Assembly (NCBI RefSeq): GCF_005889735.1
Contig: NZ_VCKY01000064.1
Span: forward strand, 1 to 45,316
Source of the DNA: Nonomuraea turkmeniaca
GTDB lineage: Bacteria > Actinomycetota > Actinomycetes > Streptosporangiales > Streptosporangiaceae
Length of the DNA stretch: 45,316 bases
Direction: 5' to 3'
A model generated the notes under the pieces. It saw only the letters and a program-made list of their open reading frames with translations, was not told where the DNA came from and made no database searches. Each line of letters opens with the position of its first letter. Positions within the stretch are counted from its first letter, which is position 1. Both the position numbers and the translations under genes were made by a program. Below are positions 26,923-34,676 of this stretch, piece after piece.

Positions 26923-27480
26923 CTAGAGCATCTCATCCTCCCAGTTCGGCTCGTCGGGGTTGCGGAGCTGCCGGACGCCGGCGGGGCCGAGGTCAGGCTG
27001 GGCGAAGGAGCAGGTGCCGATCATGTTGATGTGCTGGCGGACGAAGGGTGACAGGCGTGCGACGTCTTCTTCGGTCAGGGGTAGCTCTCGGCTTTGAGCT
27101 GATCGAGGGCCCGGTCCATGTAGAAGGTGTTCCACAGCGTGACGCAGTTGAGCACCAGGCCGAGGGCATTTGATCATCTTCTCCGGCCCGGGGTGCCTGC
27201 TCGGCCGAGTCGTTGTCGGCGAGGATGCCGTCGTTGCCGAAGCGCAGTCAGGCGGAGAAGCCGTTGAAGCCTTCGACCTTGTTGGCGACCGCGGTAATGC
27301 GCCGCCGCAGGGCCGGGTCGGCGAGGAAACGCAGGAGCGCCATGGTGCGCACGCTGCGGCCGACCTCCCGAATGGCTCGGTACGTCTGGTCCTTGCGCGA
27401 GTGGGAGCCCAGCCGGCGCAGCAGGGTGATGGAGTTGAGCCTGCCCTCGCGGATGGAGTTTGGGTGCTTGCCGGTAGTTG
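26923..27480 (-). pseudogene. Second-type Tn3 transposase C-terminal remnant, multiply broken
   Basis: Read in pieces on the minus strand, the segment gives EGRLNSITLLRRLGSHSRKD, YRAIREVGRSVRTMALLRFL, ADPALRRRITAVANKVEGFN and RFGNDGILADN. After a break it gives ALGLVLNCVTLWNTFYMDRA and finally LTEEDVARLSPFVRQHINMI. This is the C-terminus of a Tn3-family transposase of a different subgroup from the copies near 6.6 and 36.8 kb. Lesions seen are an in-frame TGA at 27248-27250 where Trp is expected, a rearranged stretch near 27180, and a one-base deletion in the tacccctgacc run near 27080. The 5' end stops at the adjoining TetR gene. Confidence 0.8.
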
Positions 27481-27481
27481 T

Positions 27482-28126
27482 CTAGCTCACTGGGTGTGAT
27501 GGCGTGGAGGTGAGCGTGTCCCAGGCGGCCATCGCGCAGGTGATGACCGCTTCCAGCTCGGCGCGGCTGGCGCCGTCGCGGGCTTGTATGGATAGGCCTT
27601 GCACCACGGTGGTGTAGTAGCGAGCGAGGGCGTCGAGGCTGGCGGGCGGCGCGGTGAGGTCGCCGTCGGTGACGCCGCGAGCGAGCCGGTCTCTGATGGT
27701 GCTGAGCATGTCGCGCCGCAGGTCGGCCAGGAACTCCCGGGCCGCGTGGTTTTCCACGGCGCCGGTGGGCGCGGCCAGGATGAGCATGCAGTAATGCGGT
27801 GCGTCCGAGTGGGTGATCTCATCGGCGGTGGCGCGCAGCATGGCGTGGATAGCGGCGCGAGCGGTCGGCTGTTCGCGCAGCGCGCGCCTGGGCGGCTCGC
27901 CTGAGGTCGTGCCATAGAGCGCCATGACCTGGCGGAACAGGTCCTCTTTGCTGCCGAAGCAGGCGTAGATGCTGGCCGAGGCGATCCCCATGGCCTGGGC
28001 CAGGTCGTTGAGCGAGGTGCCCTCGTAGCCCCGTTCCCAGAACACCCCCAGCGCCTTGCGCAGGGCGGTGTCCGGGTCGAATGTGCGCGGCCTGCCGCGG
28101 GAGCTGGAGCCCGGCGCCCACGTCAT
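27482..28126 (-). CDS. TetR-family transcriptional regulator
   Basis: The product has a standard TetR helix-turn-helix (RGRPRTFDPDTALRKALGVF; GTSLNDLAQAMGIASASIYA then CFGSKEDLFRQV) and a complete ligand-binding domain ending in AAWDTLTSTPSH. The core from RGRPRTF onward looks intact. The N-terminal ten or so residues (MTWAPGSSS) come from DNA that also encodes the broken oxidoreductase on the other strand, so the true original start is probably lost and the 214-residue start used here is the nearest usable ATG. There is no obvious ribosome site. It may still bind DNA but its own promoter has been replaced. Confidence 0.75.
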   Translation of the reverse strand: MTWAPGSSSRGRPRTFDPDTALRKALGVFWERGYEGTSLNDLAQAMGIASASIYACFGSKEDLFRQVMALYGTTSGEPPRRALREQPTARAAIHAMLRATADEITHSDAPHYCMLILAAPTGAVENHAAREFLADLRRDMLSTIRDRLARGVTDGDLTAPPASLDALARYYTTVVQGLSIQARDGASRAELEAVITCAMAAWDTLTSTPSHPVS

Positions 28127-28847
28127 CGGCGTCGGCATCGGAGGCGGCGCCTTCGCCGAGTACATGGTGCTGCCCGCAGACGCCGCGGTCCCGGTGCCGA
28201 CGGGCTGGGCTGATGAGCAGGCGCTGGGCCTGGTCGTGAACTGGCCGACCGCACTGGCGGCGCTCAAGCCACTGGGCGGCGTCACCGCGGGGCAGAGCGT
28301 GCTGATCCACGCCGCCGCCGGCGGGACCGGCCAGGCCGCAGTGAAGATGGCCAAACACTACGGCGCGACGGTGATCGCCGCGGCCTCGCCAGGCAAGCAC
28401 GAGGTGGTACGGGCGCTGGGCGCCGACCACGTCATCGACTCCCGCGGCGGCGACATCGCCGCCGAGGTCCTGCGGCTGACCGGCGGCGCGGGCGCCGACC
28501 TGGTACTGGAGTCGGTCGGCGGCGCCACCCTCAACGCCAGCCTGGCCGCGACCAAGCGGGTAACCGGCCGGGTCGTCGTCTACGGCCTGGCGGGCGGGGA
28601 AGCCGCGATCACCAACTGGGACCTGGTGTACAAGCACCAGATCCACGTCATCGGCCTGAACATCGGCCTCCTGATCCAGGCCGCACCGCAGATCTTCGGC
28701 GAGGTCATGGGTGAGCTATTCGCGCTCATCGCCGCCGGTGTGCTCGGCCCCGGCCGGCCCACCGCGTACGAACTGGCCGACGGCCCGAAAACGCTCGCGG
28801 AACTGGAGACCAGAGCCACCATCGGCAAACTGGCCCTGTTGCCATGA
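28095..28847 (+). pseudogene. Zinc-type quinone oxidoreductase lacking its N-terminus
   Basis: The reading begins mid-domain with ELEPGAHVIGVGIGGGAFAE and proceeds through the MDR-superfamily landmarks PTGWADEQALGLVVNWPTAL, the cofactor loop VLIHAAAGGTGQAAVKMAKH and ALGADHVIDSRGGDI, to a normal C-terminus. About 70 to 90 N-terminal residues of the GroES-like domain are absent, and translation could only start from a TTG inside the antisense TetR gene. Such enzymes reduce quinones or enones with NADPH; this copy is probably non-functional. TetR and MDR genes often sit divergently, so a deletion between them may have removed both starts. Confidence 0.78.
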
Positions 28848-28856
28848 GAAAACGCC

Positions 28857-30539
28857 CTAGTGCCGAGCCGGAGACGCCGCACACCGAAGGGTTCCATCAC
28901 AGGAGTCGAAACAGATGGCCGCAACCGTGGACCCGGCCGCCAAGCAGATGGCGCGATTCGTCGGGTAGGCGTTGTAGACGTAGCCGAGGCGCCCTTCGGT
29001 CCGATGGCCTTCACAACCGGAATTTGCGGAGATGAAGTGGTCCCCGTTGCCAGGGATGTAGCACCGATAGAGGGGAATGGTGTTGGGTCCCTGCCGAGTG
29101 TAGATGTGGCCGACCGGGCCGAGCGGCCGCAGCCCTTCGCACCCTGGCTCGAGGCTGAGCAGGTTGTGCCCGCCGACCTGGCATTCGAACAGCGGAACAG
29201 TTCCTGCGACATGGTCGCGGCGCAGCCGCCAACTGCCTTCGGTGGTGAAGCCGGGCGGCAGGGTGCGGGAGGAGGCCCAGTGGCCGCGGGTGGGATGGTT
29301 TCCCCGCGTGAGCCTGGTGAACGGCAGATGCTCGAAGCCGCAGGACAGCTGGGACGGCGTCAGGTCGCTGCGGTTGGCCATAGCCCAGGCGGCCCAGGCG
29401 GGCTTGGCGGTGCCATCGTGGTTGCGCAGACCGAGCGCGAGCCCGCCGGAGACCTCGTCGGGATGGTCGCTCATGCGGTGGTAGACGTAGTTGACGATGC
29501 CGGGGGTGGCGAGCACGTTGCGGAAGGACTGGCACACCGCGCTGGCCTGGCGTTGGGGCGAGGACGGGGTGAGGGAGTTGACTCCGCTTTCGGTGAGCTG
29601 CACCTGTGACCACGCCGCCGTCTGGGCGGGGAAGGTCGCGCGCAGCCAGCCCACCAGCACGCCGAGGTTGCCGTAGGTGACGTAGGGATAGTCGTCGGTG
29701 GAGAAGACGTCGCTGCGCAGGTCACGCGCGTACGGGTGGAAGGCCACGCGCCACTGCCTGTTGCCGGCCCGCTCGGCCAGACCACGCAGCACCGTCTGAC
29801 CGGCCAGGGTGGCATCGGTTGCGGCGGGCCGCTCCAATTCCATGCCGAACTGGTGATCCAGCGAAATCAGCACGTGCGCGCTGGGCTGCTCGGCGACCAC
29901 CCGATCGTAGGCGGCGTTGTAGTTCGCCGAGATCTCCTGCAACCACCCCCCGGTGTCGCAGGCCGTGCCCTGGCCGCAGCCGATGTCGAACCAGACGTTG
30001 CTGTTGACCTCGTTGCCGATGACGAAGTCGGCCACCCGGCCGTGGTCGTGCAGCCCGTCGTATCGTTCGGCGAGCATGCCGGCGAACCGGGCGTAGTCCG
30101 CCGGGTTGTTCGGGGTGCAGAAGAGGTCGAAACCGGGAGCGGCAGGGGAGCACGGCTTGCCGGTCCGTGCCCAGCCGGGCGTGCCGTACACGATGCCAGT
30201 AACCACCAGGCCGCGTGCGCTCCAGTCGCGAATCTCAGCGTCCACTTCGGCCGGCACGGCAAAGCAGCGGCCGTCGTACTCTTGCTCGCTCGCAGCGCAC
30301 GGCGCCTGCTTGACTTGCGGATCCCAGCGGGCCCACACCAAGTTGATCGCCACGCCGCCGGTGTTGCTCCCGGCGATCTCCGCCTTGTCCGGCCAGAAGT
30401 CAGGCTGAATGGACTTGATCCGGTACGCGTCACGTACCGGGTAGGCGAGCGCACCGTCGCTCGCCTGCGCGGTGGCGGGCAGCAGTGCGGTCAGGAGAAG
30501 GACACCGATGCACAGCCACCACCCTCGATAGGTCCGCAT
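28857..30539 (-). CDS. Secreted glycoside-hydrolase-like protein with C-terminal DUF5648-like repeats
   Basis: The 560-residue protein has a signal peptide (WWLCIGVLLLTALLPATAQA). A TIM-barrel-like domain follows to about residue 385, with VIGNEVNSNVW (Glu177, candidate acid/base at the end of strand 4) and VQLTESGVNSL (Glu317, candidate nucleophile at strand 7), the clan GH-A pattern. The C-terminal 150 residues contain Cys-paired modules (FECQVGGHNLLSLEPGCEG; YRCYIPGNGDHFISANSGCE followed by GHRTEGRLGYVYN) that resemble DUF5648 surface modules. The substrate is unknown, perhaps a polysaccharide. An aaagga site precedes the ATG. It lies 74 bp after the repeat-protein gene on the same strand but with a strong hairpin between them. 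Confidence 0.82.
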   Translation of the reverse strand: MRTYRGWWLCIGVLLLTALLPATAQASDGALAYPVRDAYRIKSIQPDFWPDKAEIAGSNTGGVAINLVWARWDPQVKQAPCAASEQEYDGRCFAVPAEVDAEIRDWSARGLVVTGIVYGTPGWARTGKPCSPAAPGFDLFCTPNNPADYARFAGMLAERYDGLHDHGRVADFVIGNEVNSNVWFDIGCGQGTACDTGGWLQEISANYNAAYDRVVAEQPSAHVLISLDHQFGMELERPAATDATLAGQTVLRGLAERAGNRQWRVAFHPYARDLRSDVFSTDDYPYVTYGNLGVLVGWLRATFPAQTAAWSQVQLTESGVNSLTPSSPQRQASAVCQSFRNVLATPGIVNYVYHRMSDHPDEVSGGLALGLRNHDGTAKPAWAAWAMANRSDLTPSQLSCGFEHLPFTRLTRGNHPTRGHWASSRTLPPGFTTEGSWRLRRDHVAGTVPLFECQVGGHNLLSLEPGCEGLRPLGPVGHIYTRQGPNTIPLYRCYIPGNGDHFISANSGCEGHRTEGRLGYVYNAYPTNRAICLAAGSTVAAICFDSCDGTLRCAASPARH

Positions 30540-30566
30540 TGGGGTCCTTTCTCATGGAAGAGACGG

Positions 30567-30601
30567 AGATCCGCGCCGCGCTCACTCGGCGGCGCGGATC
30601 T
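30567..30601 (-). terminator. Strong hairpin between repeat-protein gene and glycoside hydrolase gene
   Basis: Arms agatccgcgccgc and gcggcgcggatct form a perfect 13-bp stem with a 9-base loop, 12 bases after the stop of the repeat-protein gene and only 27 bases before the next start codon. There is little room for a separate promoter in between, so the structure may attenuate read-through or stabilise one part of a shared mRNA rather than simply end transcription. Confidence 0.75.
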
Positions 30602-30613
30602 CCACCGAGACCG

Positions 30614-33094
30614 TCAGCTCAAGGGGATGGCGTTCAGGACCCTGGCGGGAATCACCTGCACGTTGCTGGACTGCTGCGCGGCCGTTCTCCGCCCCGCATT
30701 GATCAGCCACACCGTCGCCGAGTCGGGAGACTTGACGTAGGTGCCGTCGGCGATCTGTTCGTTCAGGTTGTCCCAGACGCGTACCGGGATGGTTTGGCGG
30801 GGTTTGTCGCCGTAGCCGGAGGCGGTGAGTTCGGCCATGGTGTGGAACTCGATCTTGGCGCCGCCGACGATCGCGGCCTCAGATGTCGTGCCCGCCTTGG
30901 CGATCCGGGTCCCGTCTTTGATCTGCCTGGTCAGGCCGTCCCAGACGCGGACCGGGATGACCTGGCGCGGCTTGTCCTTGTAACCGGAAGCGGTGAGCTC
31001 TTCCATGGTGTGGAACTCGACCTTGGCGCCGCCGACGATCGCGGCCTCAGACGTGGTCCCCGCCTTGACAATCCGGGTCCCGTCGGCGATCTGTTCGTTC
31101 AGGTTGTCCCAGACGCGGACGGGGATGGTTTGGCGGGGTTCGTCGCCGTAGCCGGAGGCGGTGAGTTCGGCCATGGTGTGGAACTCGATCTTGGCGCCGC
31201 CGACGATCGCGGCCTCAGATGTCGTGCCCGCCTTCACAATCCGCGTGCCATCCCCGATCCGCCCCGGCAGGGCGTCCCAGACGCGTGCAGGCAGGATGTG
31301 CAGGGGATCGTCCGCATAGCCGGCGCTTTCGAGTTCCTCCATGGAGATGAAGGGAATCTTCGCCCCGCCGACGACCGCCGCTTGGGCGGTGTCGCCGGCT
31401 TTGCCGATGCGGACTCCGTCTCCGATGTCGTTCGGCAAGGCGTCCCAGACGCGGGCAGGCACCACCTGCACCGGACGATTGCCGTAGCCGGAGGCGATGA
31501 GCTCATCGATGCTGGTGAAGGGCATCTTCGCGCCGCCGATGATCGCCGCCTGCGCCGATGAACCCGCGTTCTTGATCCGCGTACCGTCTGCGATCTTCGT
31601 TGGGAGGGCGTCCCAGGTGCGGGTGGGGATGGTCCACACGGGTCGGTCACCGTATCCGGAGCCGTTGAGCTCCTCCAAGCTGGCGAAGGGCATCTTCGCC
31701 CCGCCGACGACCACAGCCTGCGCGGTCAGAGTACCGTTCTTGATCCGGGTGCCGTCCATGATCTGTGTCGGCAGGGAGTTGAAGACCCGCTCCGGAACGG
31801 CCCGCACCTTCGATCCCCAGTCGGTGCCGAAGCCGGCGTCGATGACCTCTTGTGGGCTGCCGAAGTTCACTCTTGCCAAGCCGATCATGGCGGCTACTGG
31901 AGTCGACCCGTTGGACCCTTGGAGCAGAGTGCCGTCATCGGGAACGGTGGGCAGGGTGTTGAAGTGCCGGGAAGGGATGGCACGTACCTTCGACGCCCAG
32001 CCGGCGCCGTATCCGGCGTCGATGACCTCCTGAGGGTTGGCGAACGGAATTTTCGCACCTCCCAGGTACATCGCGACCGCTGTGGAGGCGCCGCCGGATG
32101 TGCCTTGGACAAGGGTCCCGTCGGTGGGGATGAAGCCGATCCGGTTGTAGCTGCCGGCCGAGATCGCCACCACGCGGCTGGCCCAGTCGGTGCCCTGACC
32201 GACGTCGATGACCTCCTGAGGATTGGCGAAGGGCACCAGGGCGCCACCCAGCGTCATGGAAACAGGCAGGTCGGTGTTGCCGTCCTTGGCCTGCACCAGG
32301 TTCCCGTCGGCCGGAACTTGGTTCATGTGGTCGCGGGCGTCGATGGACCAGTCGGAGATTTTCACCGGCGTGCCGCAGGTCACCGGGGCGGCGCAGGAGT
32401 CCTGCCAGACGGGGAAGCCGCCGACGAAGATGTAGATCCGGCCGCGCTGGTCGATCGCCGAGGTGGCGTTGCGGGGGGTTGCAGGACCTGCGTTGATCAC
32501 CCCTTGCGTGGTGGGGCGTGGCGTTCCTGAGCAGATGTTGTCGTTGCAGGTGGCCTGCCACACCGGCGCGCCGCCGACCATCTTGTAAATCCTGCCGGTG
32601 TCGGTCGTGTGCAACAGGGTGCCGTCGGCCAAGCCGCGCACATCGGTCACCGGCTGCGGACCAGGCGGAGGAGCGGGCGTGCCACTGCCGGGGGGTTGCC
32701 CGTAGCCGCCGCTACCGCCACTGTAATAAATCGACTTCGTGCACCTTGTTATTGGGTCGAGCCAATGACAGATCGTTGAACTAATGGGAACCTTGGCCGA
32801 GCGGTAACTGGTGACGTCGCCGCTGACACACCACCATGTGCCCAAGATGTTGAACCGCTCAACGTGCTGGATGTTGCGATACGCCATTCTAACGAATTCC
32901 GCGTATGCTTGGGCATACCCCACCCTCTTGGGTGGAACGGTAGGTACGGCCCCCACCCAGGTCGCGGTCTTTTCAGTTGTGGTCGTGACGATCCCGATGC
33001 TACGGGATGCGCCGACTATCTTGGCGAATTCGAGCGCGGTGTTCACACTCGCTTCTATCGATAGCGATTCCTCTTTAATCTCATGCATCGGCAT
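30614..33094 (-). CDS. Large protein of about twelve 56-residue repeats
   Basis: The 826-residue frame has a unique N-terminal part (to about residue 150), a Gly/Pro linker (SGGSGGYGQPPGSGTPAPPP), then about twelve units. Each unit starts D-G-T and contains VGGAK followed by an aromatic- and charge-rich stretch ending in a V-P-x-R-V/x-L motif, for example DGTRIVKAGTTSEAAIVGGA. The last unit (DGTYVKSPDSATVWLINAGR, then VIPARVLNAIP) is the form seen in actinobacterial cell-surface and amidase proteins, where it may bind cell-wall or carbohydrate ligands. This frame has no signal peptide; one lies in the preceding overlapping frame. A one-base correction near 33125-33132 would fuse the two into one secreted protein, so this may be a frameshifted gene. 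Confidence 0.75.
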   Translation of the reverse strand: MPMHEIKEESLSIEASVNTALEFAKIVGASRSIGIVTTTTEKTATWVGAVPTVPPKRVGYAQAYAEFVRMAYRNIQHVERFNILGTWWCVSGDVTSYRSAKVPISSTICHWLDPITRCTKSIYYSGGSGGYGQPPGSGTPAPPPGPQPVTDVRGLADGTLLHTTDTGRIYKMVGGAPVWQATCNDNICSGTPRPTTQGVINAGPATPRNATSAIDQRGRIYIFVGGFPVWQDSCAAPVTCGTPVKISDWSIDARDHMNQVPADGNLVQAKDGNTDLPVSMTLGGALVPFANPQEVIDVGQGTDWASRVVAISAGSYNRIGFIPTDGTLVQGTSGGASTAVAMYLGGAKIPFANPQEVIDAGYGAGWASKVRAIPSRHFNTLPTVPDDGTLLQGSNGSTPVAAMIGLARVNFGSPQEVIDAGFGTDWGSKVRAVPERVFNSLPTQIMDGTRIKNGTLTAQAVVVGGAKMPFASLEELNGSGYGDRPVWTIPTRTWDALPTKIADGTRIKNAGSSAQAAIIGGAKMPFTSIDELIASGYGNRPVQVVPARVWDALPNDIGDGVRIGKAGDTAQAAVVGGAKIPFISMEELESAGYADDPLHILPARVWDALPGRIGDGTRIVKAGTTSEAAIVGGAKIEFHTMAELTASGYGDEPRQTIPVRVWDNLNEQIADGTRIVKAGTTSEAAIVGGAKVEFHTMEELTASGYKDKPRQVIPVRVWDGLTRQIKDGTRIAKAGTTSEAAIVGGAKIEFHTMAELTASGYGDKPRQTIPVRVWDNLNEQIADGTYVKSPDSATVWLINAGRRTAAQQSSNVQVIPARVLNAIPLS
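30746..31234. repeat. Higher-order repeat: two nearly identical 153-bp copies 336 bp apart
   Basis: The block at 30746-30898 recurs at 31082-31234 with three mismatches by eye, while the unit between them is clearly more diverged. The offset of 336 bp equals two 168-bp (56-codon) units, so a two-unit block was probably duplicated or converted recently within the repeat protein gene. Confidence 0.85.
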
Positions 33095-33326
33095 CAGCAG
33101 GTCGCGCTTCGCCGCCGTTAGGGACTCTTATTAGAGCACCTTTCGGTTCTATGTCTCTGCCGCTGGAGAGTATCTGTACCGTGGCGTCACTGGGCTGTGG
33201 CCCACCACAAGGGTACGGGGGACTGACCCAACCGTCAGCGTTGGCCGGCGGAGGATTTATCGTCGCAACGGACAGGCTCGCACCGATAAGGGCGGCCATT
33301 GTTAATATTTTTCTCAGCTTTGTCAT
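33081..33326 (-). CDS. Signal-peptide-bearing 5' part of the repeat protein, or small secreted protein
   Basis: The 81-residue frame begins MTKLRKILTMAALIGASLSV with a good gaggaagaa ribosome site, has a clear signal peptide (cleavage expected after PPPANA) and a short mature part with one Cys (SPPYPCGGPQPSDATVQILS). Its stop overlaps the start of the long repeat-protein frame by 14 bases. In the long frame, codons upstream of the proposed start read ESLTAAKRDLLMPMHEIKEE without interruption back to a stop, which looks like real coding sequence, so the two frames were probably one gene that lost or gained a base near 33128. Translational coupling of two separate proteins is the alternative. 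Confidence 0.65.
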   Translation of the reverse strand: MTKLRKILTMAALIGASLSVATINPPPANADGWVSPPYPCGGPQPSDATVQILSSGRDIEPKGALIRVPNGGEARPADADA

Positions 33327-33872
33327 TTCTTCCTCGGGAAACGTTTAGATACGGGTCGAGCGGCGATCGGCGTGCGAAGCCCGCTTTGGGATGGCTGTCG
33401 CATTCCCCGGCTCCTGCTATGAGAGTCGCCACGAGCAGGAGGGGCAGTTCGTCGCGTCGTGTCGTCCTGTCTTGGGTTTGATGGTCGATCGCTTCTGTAA
33501 CGCTCAGGCATGCCGCGGCCTTCGGGCATGTCATTCGGGGGGGCGTCGGGCGCGCCCGCGGGTGCCGATGTGGTCGTGAAACGGAAAGCGATATCGCTTT
33601 GATGTAATGGTGAATGAGCCGCGCATCGCGGGTGCTTATTGAAAACAGGGCTTGGCATCTCTGTATAATTACACCTGGTACGGCCGGATCGGCTACCGTC
33701 GATACGGCCAATAATCACCGGTTTCCTGCCAGGAGCCTCAGCGGTGGGCAGCGGCCCGACCGACGACCTCTCAGAGCCGTTGGATTTGACCGAAGGCGCA
33801 CGGGCTGAAGCCCGGGGTTCCGCAGTTGGCAGTCGCACGTGAGCCCGGATTGGGTGTCGACCTGGCAAACGT
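33327..33872. other. 546-bp relatively AT-rich intergenic stretch
   Basis: Upstream of the repeat-protein gene, the DNA from about 32.7 to 33.8 kb contains far more A/T-rich words (for example ttgttaatatttttctcag, tgtataattacacc) than the rest of the window. No gene family is recognisable. A perfect palindrome lies inside and is listed separately. It probably holds the promoter and control region of the repeat protein gene. Confidence 0.5.
33585..33600. promoter_or_regulatory. Perfect 16-bp palindrome aaagcgatatcgcttt
   Basis: This symmetrical element lies about 260 bases upstream of the secreted repeat-protein reading frame. It has the size and symmetry of a dimeric repressor operator, for example of a LacI- or GntR-type sugar regulator, but no regulator gene of those types is in the window. 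Confidence 0.4.
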
Positions 33873-33944
33873 ATGCAGGGCCGAGGGGTGTCGTGTGCCT
33901 ACGCCCTCCGCGGCCGGTCGCTGATCGGGTCAGTGCCGTCGCGC

Positions 33945-34400
33945 CGAGCCTCAGGCCCGTACCTGGAGCCGGCCACGGTGCGCGAGGCCGTCGCGCAGGA
34001 CATCGCCGTCCTCGCCGTGCCCTGGCGCGACCTACCGGCAGCCGTCAAGGCGACGGAGGGGAGCGACTGGGGCGGCCGCATCGTCATCGACACCACCAAC
34101 CCGCTGGGACCGCCCGACTTCAAGGTCGCCGACCTGGGCGGGCGCACCTCCAGCGAGGTCGTCGCCGACCTCGTCCCCGGCGCCCGCCTGGTCAAGGCCT
34201 TCAACACCCTCACCCCCGCCGTCCTCGGCGCCGACCCGCGCACACCCGCCGGACGCCGCGTCATCTTCCTGTCCGGCGGCCACGCCGACGCCTACGACCG
34301 CATCACCCGCCTGATCGAGCACTCCGGCTGGGCCGCCATCGACCTCGGCCCGCTGGCGACCGGCGGACGGCTGCAGCAGTTCCCCGGCGGGCCTCTGCCC
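33945..34400 (+). pseudogene. NADPH:F420 reductase-like Rossmann protein truncated at both ends
   Basis: The central part of a coenzyme-F420-dependent NADP oxidoreductase-type protein is clear: TVREAVAQDIAVLAVPWRDL, RIVIDTTNPLGPPDF, GARLVKAFNTL and RLQQFPGGPLPTL. The N-terminal strand with the GxGxxG cofactor motif is missing, replaced by unrelated codons after AT-rich DNA. The C-terminus runs into a transposon-gene fragment on the other strand from about 34.40 kb, so the final residues of the open frame (VSGQFAVAGVCRLKAME) are antisense reading. It is not expected to bind its cofactor. Confidence 0.75.
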
Positions 34401-34604
34401 ACCCTGAAACTCCTGCAGCTGTTGGCGCAGTCGCTGGTTGTCTCGGGCCAGTTCGCGGTTGCGGGCGTTTGCCGCCTCAAGGCGATGGAGTAAGGATGCG
34501 TCGTTGCTGCGGTGGTGGGCTGAGACCGGTGCTTTCGGAGATCTGCGGCTGAGGTCGCGGAGCCGCTCGACCTCGGCTCGGAGGTCAGCTTGGGTGTAGA
34601 GCCA
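34395..34604 (-). pseudogene. DUF6262-family (Tn554-type transposon accessory) fragment
   Basis: The minus strand encodes WLYTQADLRAEVERLRDLSR, then SNDASLLHRLEAANARNREL and ARDNQRLRQQLQEFQ, a coiled-coil sequence that I recognise as DUF6262, a small protein often encoded beside two tyrosine recombinases in Tn554-like elements. Both ends are cut off: it lacks the N-terminal helix-turn-helix part and joins the F420-reductase-like fragment. No companion recombinase is adjacent. Confidence 0.65.
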
Positions 34605-34676
34605 TGATCAGGGCCCGCAGTGGGCGACACTCGGATTTGTGCGATTCCTTCCGCTCGTCGCAAGGTCTGTATTGAT

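Noticed and set aside
30738..32320. CRISPR-like periodic array
   Set aside because: The period is a multiple of three and lies in a long open frame with protein-level conservation; there are no constant short repeats with unique spacers.
33081..33130. Programmed ribosomal frameshift between the signal-peptide frame and the repeat-protein frame
   Set aside because: No slippery heptamer or downstream pseudoknot is evident; a mutation or sequencing error is simpler.
33641..33670. TATAAT with an upstream ttgaaa as a promoter
   Set aside because: Spacing between the boxes is about 19 bases and no intact plus-strand gene follows, so the match is probably due to local A/T richness.
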